Source: JAGQOZ01 sp041399205
GTDB taxonomy: Bacteria; Planctomycetota; Planctomycetia; Pirellulales; Pirellulaceae
Assembly (NCBI GenBank): GCA_041399205.1
Contig: JAWKTK010000008.1
Location: 1-64,000, forward strand
Reading direction: 5' to 3'
DNA length: 64,000 nucleotides
A program made the translations under genes and the position numbers. Of the stretch, positions 58,899 through 64,000 are shown one piece after another (the first letter of the stretch is position 1; each line of letters begins with the position of its first letter). The notes beneath the pieces were generated by a model. That model did no database searches. It was given only the letters and a program-made list of their open reading frames with translations, and was not told the DNA's origin.

Positions 58899-59690
58899 TT
58901 ACGCGGGATAAATCTGGAACGGCACTTGTGATTCGCGGTGACGAGCAAATAGCTCGTCAATCTCGCGACCACGCCAGCAGTCAATAAGGTACAAGGACCG
59001 CACGACGCCATCGCGAGTCGTGAATGCCTCAGGAGAGATCGGCAGCCGTTTCCATGGCAGTTCGTCGATCGATGTCGTAAGCCGCTTGTCGCTTAACTCG
59101 AATGAGGACACATCGTCGGGAGAGTATGCAAGTAAGCTCGTGAACATGCTGGCGATTCGAAACGCGACAATTGCTTCGTCGCCCGTACGACGATCGACAA
59201 TACGGTCTTCATCGTCCTGTTCGGGCTGTCTTTGTTCGGCCTTAATCAGAATCGATGAAAAGAGTTGTTTGCGAAGCAGCTGAGATGAAAGGTCGGGTGG
59301 ACGGTAGTAGCCGGTGTATAGCGTAGAACCCTTTGAGGCAATGAGTTGTTCAACGTTTCCCTGAATGTCACTCAAGGACGGCAGTGGATCGCCTGGCGTC
59401 CACGAAACAATCGGCGGGGCCACAATTGGTCGACCGGCGTAAATGCCGCCCTCACGCTGGTAGATACGTAGCCGTTCACTTTGGATCAACGGCTCAATCG
59501 CTTCCATTGCTATGGCGTAGGCCCGCTTCTTCTGCCGTCGAAACTCTCGGGGATCAATCCCAGGCATCCGAGAAATTCCAATCACAGTGGCGGCGATCTC
59601 GCGCAAATGGCCGCGAAATAGCATTGGAATCTTCAACAGGACTTCGAGAATCGTGGAGCGCACACGATCAACATTGGGAGCAGTGCCCAT
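58899..59690 (-). CDS. Hypothetical protein
   Basis: A 263-residue protein from ATG 59690 directly behind AGGAGGCGAAA. A basic helical start (VRSTILEVLLKIPMLFRGHL, REFRRQKKRAYAIAMEAIEP) is followed by an alpha/beta body and an acidic middle (EQDDEDRIVDRRTGDE). No domain recognised. First gene of the 57898-59690 pair. Confidence 0.6.
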   Translation of the reverse strand: MGTAPNVDRVRSTILEVLLKIPMLFRGHLREIAATVIGISRMPGIDPREFRRQKKRAYAIAMEAIEPLIQSERLRIYQREGGIYAGRPIVAPPIVSWTPGDPLPSLSDIQGNVEQLIASKGSTLYTGYYRPPDLSSQLLRKQLFSSILIKAEQRQPEQDDEDRIVDRRTGDEAIVAFRIASMFTSLLAYSPDDVSSFELSDKRLTTSIDELPWKRLPISPEAFTTRDGVVRSLYLIDCWRGREIDELFARHRESQVPFQIYPA

Positions 59691-60146
59691 TTTCGCCTCC
59701 TATGGAGAGAATGTTAGGTGAGGATGGTGTTTACCGCGTCCAGTCCGTACATTCGCCTTACTCGGCAGCGCAGCCGGAGGCTAAATGATTAGGACCTAAA
59801 ACGCGGGCCATCTTCACCCAACCGGAGGCTATATCGGGCGAAAGGCAAAAGCAGTCTTCGGAGGAAAACTGATCCCAAATTCTACGAATTCGGATTTGCC
59901 GAGTCAAATTTTTCTAAAGGCATCGCCGCTTGTCGGCAATTTTCGAGGCAGTGCAATGCACAGAAACGTGAGCCAGAATCTGCTTTCGATAACTGGGTCT
60001 CAACAATCGATTCCGCGTGAAATGGCCAGTACGGGACAAATAACGCATCTGACCATATTGTCGCGTGATAAAACGAAAGTGCACGTTGCCGGACACTTTG
60101 GCAACGGCAAGACGAAAGCCCAAGGCGTTCTGAGAGGCTCTTTACT
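59691..60146. other. Divergent intergenic region, about 450 bases
   Basis: This lies between the unknown minus-strand pair and the excisionase gene. No gene is supported. It carries the promoters of both directions and, being next to the integration genes, could hold recombinase arm sites, but no clear repeat stands out. Confidence 0.3.
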
Positions 60147-60377
60147 ATGAATGTAAATGCTGAGAAACAAAATCAATCGAAGGCCCAGATCCGATTGCTT
60201 ACTATTGCGGAAGTAGCTGAATGCCTTCAATGCTCTGAGCGCGACGTTCGACGAAAGGCATCGAATGGAACTATTCCGCGGCCGATAAAGATTGGACGTC
60301 ACTGCCGATGGCCATTGTCCGTGATCCAAAAGTGGATCGAGGATGGGTGCCCGAGGATGGATGACTGGCAACGTTGA
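60147..60377 (+). CDS. Excisionase/AlpA-type helix-turn-helix protein
   Basis: A 76-residue protein whose central LLTIAEVAECLQCSERDVRR and GTIPRPIKIGRHCRWPLSVI is the MerR-like/HTH_17 fold of excisionases (recombination directionality factors). It ends 72 bases before the integrase ATG, in the same direction, as expected for an xis-int pair. A weak ribosome site (GAGAGG) precedes the ATG. Confidence 0.8.
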   Translation: MNVNAEKQNQSKAQIRLLTIAEVAECLQCSERDVRRKASNGTIPRPIKIGRHCRWPLSVIQKWIEDGCPRMDDWQR

Positions 60378-60449
60378 TCGCGTACAATCCACCAGACATC
60401 CTTTCGCAATCGACATCCGAACGATATCCGAACAAAGTTGGGAACAACT

Positions 60450-62255
60450 ATGGCATCTGTATTTAAGCGTGGCCGCGACAAAGGCAAACGAAACGCAGTT
60501 TGGTACTTCAGCTTCGATGATGAACATGGTCGTCGCCGAACAAAGAAGGGTTTCACGGACAAATCCTCCACTGAACAGCTTGCTCGCGAACTTGAGCGAG
60601 AGGCTCGTCGGAAGCGAGAAGGACTTGTCGACCCGAACGATCTCAAACGCCAAGCGGCATCGGAAACACCCATCGAAGTGCACCTTCAAGCTTTTCAATC
60701 GAGCATGGCCAACGCAACTAGCAAGCACAGTAAGCTCACGATGACTCGTGTTCGAAGGATCGTGGAAGAAGCAGAAATGAAGCGGCTTACGGATATTGAT
60801 GTAGAATCGGTTGAAGCGGTACTCCGCGACATGCTGGACGCCGAGGAAATCGGGCATCGGTCGTACAATCATTATGTTCAGGCGATGAGCCAGTTCTGCA
60901 ATTGGCTGGTCCCAGCGCGGATCGCTGCCAATCCGCTCGCCGGAATGGCAAGACTAAACGCCGATGTCGACGTCCGACATCCACGGCGAGCTTTGTCCCC
61001 GGACGAATTCAGAATGCTGGTGCAGTCCGCTCGCGAAAGTGGTGTCTCGATTCAGTGCTACGACGGAGAGCAGCGAGCGCGAATCTACATTCTGTCGTAC
61101 ATGACGGGCCTGCGGCGAGCAGAAATTGCTTCGCTGAAACCGAACAGCTTCAAACTCAATGATTCACCGCCAACACTGACGGTCGAGGCGACTTATTCGA
61201 AGCATCGAAAGAAAGATGTTCTGCCGCTCCATCCGGAACTCGTCACGATGTTACGTGAATGGCTGCGTGGAACTAAGTCTTCGGAACTGCTGTTTCCGAA
61301 GCTTGAAAAGCGCCGAACGTGGTTGATGGTCAAGAAAGACCTGGAGCGAGTCGGCATCCCCTACCAGACCGAAGAAGGCATCGCGGACTTCCACGCGGCT
61401 GGGAGGCATACGCACATTACCGAATTGCTACGCAGTGGTGCGTCACTGCCAGAAGCACGGGAACTCGCTCGTCACAGCGATGTGCGAACGACGATGAAAT
61501 ACACACACATCGGGATTGACGATCAAGCACGTGCGGTAAGTCAACTGCCATGGGGCCAACCCGATGAAAACGCGAATCCGGCAGCGGAGGAAGAATCTGC
61601 TGACGAGTCCGAGGAGGATGGTTGGCAGCGCCATGGCAGCGGAACTTGCAGCCGAACCAGTCCTTCACCGTCTTCTTGTGACTGTCCCTGTCCATCAGAG
61701 ATCGAAAACGAAGAAATCGCAAATCAAGTAGAGCAAACCGTTTGTGACAACGCTGGTCCTCTTGTGTCCATTTCTGGCATAGAATCTGCGTCCCAAGCAG
61801 AGGCGGGTTCGATCCCCGCCGCCTCCACTTTTGACAATCGCTGTCAGACGGCGAATTGTGGCGATAAACCCTGTCACCGACAGGGTTTTCGTCGTTTAGG
61901 GGCAAACTCTTCCCATTGCCACCAGACACATTTTGACAGGCAGAGACCATCAAGCGCGTGGCCAGAACGTGGACACTTTTCTGGCGAGTTGATTGGCGGG
62001 TCGCCTGAGTCCTCGCCTGGGGCTGGCTCCTGTCACCCTTTGAGCTTCTTCTGTTGCTCCACCGTGCGTCCATTTTCAATGCCGATTACCAAACAGAAGA
62101 CGCTCTCCTCGAGATTCTCTATCACGGAACGGTCGCCGCCTTTCTCGACAGCATTCGAGCTACCGGTCTGCAGAAACGATCACGTCACCACGTCCATCTT
62201 TCGCCCGATGAAGAAACCGCGACCAAGGTTGGATTCAACTTCACCATTACCGTAG
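60450..62255 (+). CDS. int: Tyrosine recombinase (integrase)
   Basis: It starts at ATG 60450 (MASVFKRGRDKGKRNAVWYF), an Arm-type DNA-binding N-terminus, then a core-binding domain and the catalytic domain: YMTGLRRAEIASL (first Arg), KHRKKDVLPLHPELV (Lys), DFHAAGRHTHITELLRSG (H-x-x-R), ELARHSDVRTTMKYTHI (His and nucleophilic Tyr at about residue 352). The natural domain ends near 61570. The reading frame then runs on through a low-complexity tail, the tRNA fragment and a terminator to 62255, so the real stop probably lies earlier or a frameshift exists. It neighbours its probable attachment site. Confidence 0.85.
   Translation: MASVFKRGRDKGKRNAVWYFSFDDEHGRRRTKKGFTDKSSTEQLARELEREARRKREGLVDPNDLKRQAASETPIEVHLQAFQSSMANATSKHSKLTMTRVRRIVEEAEMKRLTDIDVESVEAVLRDMLDAEEIGHRSYNHYVQAMSQFCNWLVPARIAANPLAGMARLNADVDVRHPRRALSPDEFRMLVQSARESGVSIQCYDGEQRARIYILSYMTGLRRAEIASLKPNSFKLNDSPPTLTVEATYSKHRKKDVLPLHPELVTMLREWLRGTKSSELLFPKLEKRRTWLMVKKDLERVGIPYQTEEGIADFHAAGRHTHITELLRSGASLPEARELARHSDVRTTMKYTHIGIDDQARAVSQLPWGQPDENANPAAEEESADESEEDGWQRHGSGTCSRTSPSPSSCDCPCPSEIENEEIANQVEQTVCDNAGPLVSISGIESASQAEAGSIPAASTFDNRCQTANCGDKPCHRQGFRRLGANSSHCHQTHFDRQRPSSAWPERGHFSGELIGGSPESSPGAGSCHPLSFFCCSTVRPFSMPITKQKTLSSRFSITERSPPFSTAFELPVCRNDHVTTSIFRPMKKPRPRLDSTSPLP
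61783..61827 (+). repeat. Truncated 3' half of tRNA-Gly(CCC): attachment site
   Basis: The sequence reads as the 3' part of a tRNA: anticodon arm TCTGC-GTCCCAA-GCAGA (loop with U33 and CCC anticodon), T arm GCGGG-TTCGATC-CCCGC, acceptor strand CGCCTCC and discriminator A. The 5' half (expected GGAGGCG start) is absent, and the variable loop is shortened by a few bases. A tRNA 3' fragment beside an integrase is a typical attR: the element lies to the left and the intact gene should be at its other end, outside this window. Confidence 0.72.
61866..61888 (+). terminator. Terminator after the tRNA fragment
   Basis: AAACCCTGTC-ACC-GACAGGGTTT is a perfect 10-bp stem with a 3-base loop, followed by TCGTCGTTT. 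Together with the tRNA 3' end it probably derives from the original tRNA gene's own terminator, now the boundary of flanking DNA. Confidence 0.65.
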
Positions 62256-62281
62256 AGGACGTTGCTGCCGCGATTAAGTAA
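62054..62281 (+). pseudogene. Fragment of an RNA 2'-phosphotransferase (KptA/Tpt1)
   Basis: LYHGTVAAFLDSIRATGLQK with RSRHHVHLSPDEETATKVG is the NAD-binding core signature of KptA/Tpt1 (HGT and H-x-H motifs). The N-terminal winged domain and the C-terminal end are absent, so this is a fragment. A different protein tail follows in the next frames (VDAYSVEQKLLRFDDVAAKQ, about 62282-62490). Decayed chromosomal DNA beside the integration site. Confidence 0.55.
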
Positions 62282-62879
62282 GTCGATGCATACTCGGTCG
62301 AACAGAAACTACTTCGCTTTGATGATGTCGCTGCCAAGCAAGTCAATGTGATGGGCGCGGCGGTACAACTCGGCTCGCTGAAAGTGCCCATGGAATTGGT
62401 CGAGGAAAGTCTTTTTGAATTGTTGGTTCTCTTCGAATTATTCGAAGCCGTCGCCCCGAACATGCAAGCGGTAAGCCAAGAAACAGTATAGGCGGCATTT
62501 GACACGTACGCGGCCATGGTTCGGTTCTATGACACAAAGTCTCTTCAAGAGATCCAGCGTACCCGACGGGCGGCTCCGTCGGCTGCGTTCGTTCGGCTCG
62601 ACAGTGTATCGCGGCGAAGTGGCACGACAACGGCAAGCGTTCGCTTGGGTCGCTCAAAAAAGGGCCGTCCCTCGCCGCCATCCACAACCACAAATTCTAC
62701 CACCCTGCCGCGCCCGCGATGCAACCGCTTGGAGAGTTCCGTATGCGACAAACCAGGCAGCACAGTTCCCGGAACAAATCCGGCGCTCCCGGGTGCCCCG
62801 CGAAATTCGCGGAGATTCAATTCGAGATGTGCGGAACGTGGGAATCAGTTGTGTACGGGGAGCGTATTAGCGAAGAAAA
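62282..62879. other. No supported intact gene
   Basis: Frames here contain natural-looking short blocks (SVEQKLLRFDDVAAKQVNVM, LVEESLFELLVLFELFEAVA) but no complete protein. The region is probably remnant coding DNA at the integration boundary. Confidence 0.3.
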
Positions 62880-63440
62880 TTACTTGGCGTCTTCCATTGC
62901 CTTTTGCAACCAAGCTTTGCAGAACACCCAGTAACGGTCGCCGGTAGAGGGCGAAACGCCGATGGCTTGGGATGCTTCGCGGTTCGTAAGTCCGGCGAAG
63001 TAACGGAGTTTCACATACTGGGCTTTCGTTGCATCGTACGATTCGAACTCGTCGAGAGCTTGATCTAGCTCGATCAGTTTTTCTTCGTTATCGGGCGGCT
63101 GTTGGAATTGGTCTTCCTCCAGTGGAACCTTCAGGCGATCGCCACCATGTTTTTGCGAACAACGTTTTCGAGCTCGTTCGATCAGAATGCGCCGCATCGC
63201 CTCTGCCGCCGCACCAAAGAAATGGCCGCGACCATTCCAATCGACATTGGTACGACCAACAAGCCGCAAGTACGCTTCGTGCACCAGCTCGGTCGGCTGC
63301 AAAGAAACTCCATCTTTCTCGTTCGACAACCGAGCTCGCGCGAGTCGCCGCAATTCGTCATAGACAACGGGCAACAGAGCACTAGCCGCTTGCTCGTCAC
63401 CCGTTTCGATGGCGCTTAGTAATTGCGTGATGTCGGACAT
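62880..63440 (-). CDS. ECF sigma factor, planctomycete type
   Basis: A 186-residue RNA polymerase sigma factor from ATG 63440 (MSDITQLLSAIETGDEQAAS). Region 2 is LLPVVYDELRRLARARLSNE with HEAYLRLVG and GHFFGAAAEAMRRILIERAR. Region 4 is KAQYVKLRYFAGLTNREASQ and AIGVSPSTGDRYWVFCKAW. This subgroup is greatly expanded in planctomycetes and usually has no anti-sigma gene next to it. It marks the flank as chromosomal. Confidence 0.9.
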   Translation of the reverse strand: MSDITQLLSAIETGDEQAASALLPVVYDELRRLARARLSNEKDGVSLQPTELVHEAYLRLVGRTNVDWNGRGHFFGAAAEAMRRILIERARKRCSQKHGGDRLKVPLEEDQFQQPPDNEEKLIELDQALDEFESYDATKAQYVKLRYFAGLTNREASQAIGVSPSTGDRYWVFCKAWLQKAMEDAK

Positions 63441-63518
63441 TCTATTTCCACAAGTAAAGGCCTGTCGGGTTTGACGCCATTTGATGGAGGGCGTCGCGAT
63501 CAAAGTGGAATAACGTTG

Positions 63519-63998
63519 TCACTGCTTCCTTGTGTTCTTATCAAGCACCTGGAACGTCGATCCGTCGTTGAGCTTCATGCTGGTGGTGGCAGTATACGAA
63601 TTTGCGCTTTCCCGTGTAATCACGGTCATTCCTGTACCTTCGCGGCCATCTGCGAGCCGACCGACGATTCTACCTGACATCGAATCATTGGTCGCGGGTA
63701 CAAACAAAATTTCCCAATTGTCTTGGGAGGTCGACCCATGTTCGAAAAGACCATGACGCGCTGCGTCCCAAGACATGACACTTGCCATACCGTCACCAGT
63801 GACGCCCGTTACGACGATCACCGGACCGCTCATTTGGCAACTCCACTTCTCTTGCTTCGTTGTTGTCTTGCCGTCAACAGTCCATTCAGACTCGCGGATC
63901 CAATTACCGACGAAGTATTCTCGCCAAGCCTTTGCGACATCCGTTTCCGGTTGCGGTTTTCGACGACGAGCGACGTCTTCAATCTTGTGGTTGCCCAT
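63519..63998 (-). CDS. Small conserved protein, possibly cut by the window edge
   Basis: A 159-residue frame from an ATG at 63998, which may be internal because the frame could continue past the window edge. The pattern WREYFVGNWIRESEWTVDGK, GDGMASVMSWDAARHG and GMTVITRESANSYTATTSMK fits the DUF1579-like, lipocalin-type proteins often encoded with ECF sigma factors in planctomycetes. Function unknown. Confidence 0.55.
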   Translation of the reverse strand: MGNHKIEDVARRRKPQPETDVAKAWREYFVGNWIRESEWTVDGKTTTKQEKWSCQMSGPVIVVTGVTGDGMASVMSWDAARHGLFEHGSTSQDNWEILFVPATNDSMSGRIVGRLADGREGTGMTVITRESANSYTATTSMKLNDGSTFQVLDKNTRKQ

Positions 63999-64000
63999 AG

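Noticed and set aside
61740..61830. Complete functional tRNA gene
   Set aside because: Only the anticodon arm, T arm and acceptor 3' strand are present; the D arm and 5' acceptor strand are missing and the variable loop is too short.
1..64000. CRISPR array
   Set aside because: No run of identical repeats with regular unique spacers. The only regular short repeats are the iterons at 1429-1533, which differ in sequence and spacing from CRISPR.

Overview
The window looks like a planctomycete genome (Pirellulales-like). The clues are an ECF sigma factor of the planctomycete type, a relic of a DUF1549/cytochrome-c (PSD1-type) protein, a short WYQF membrane protein and a secreted thioredoxin lipoprotein. 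Most of it is accessory DNA with plasmid character. The right boundary is marked by a truncated 3' half of a tRNA-Gly(CCC) gene (61783-61827) next to an excisionase/tyrosine integrase pair. To the right of that the genes look chromosomal (ECF sigma factor and a small conserved protein).

Layout. (1) 1-3035: plasmid-type replicon with ParA, a short partner gene, a palindromic operator, a 22-bp-spaced iteron array and a RepA-like initiator. (2) 3277-7941: four overlapping minus-strand genes: Ser/Thr kinase, SF1 helicase, a protein of unknown type and a nucleoside-phosphorylase-like protein. This is the best candidate for an undescribed (defence-like) system. (3) 8502-11061: minus-strand plasmid maintenance genes including an ArdC-like metallopeptidase and a DnaQ-like exonuclease. 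(4) 11700-15000: an orphan HEARO/omega RNA and decayed genes. (5) 15152-16827: structured leader, RecB-like nuclease and a 56-aa protein. (6) 17448-33175: type 1 BREX in the order brxA-brxB-brxC-(AlbA_2 protein)-pglX-(cyclase-homology protein)-pglZ-brxL. (7) 33230-39175: amidohydrolase, integrase, PrimPol, a duplicated-domain protein and a second ArdC-like gene behind a second copy of the structured leader. (8) 39853-44631: thioredoxin lipoprotein, decayed chromosomal-type genes and an IS element. (9) 45169-59690: a largely intact minus-strand operon with a VWA protein, a tubulin-like protein, a type IV coupling-protein-like ATPase and a replication-relaxation-like protein, then SprT-like and ankyrin genes. 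(10) 60147-61888: xis/int/att end. (11) 62054-63998: flank.

How it fits together: the replicon, ArdC-like proteins, coupling ATPase and integrases are mobility and maintenance functions. BREX and the four-gene operon are the probable defence cargo. A striking technical or biological feature is the density of single-base frameshifts between about 4 and 42 kb. Many genes can only be read by joining two or more frames, whereas 43-60 kb is almost entirely intact. For those genes I give the span of the reconstructed gene and say where the frame breaks. All calls come from reading the sequence and its translations; no database search was run.
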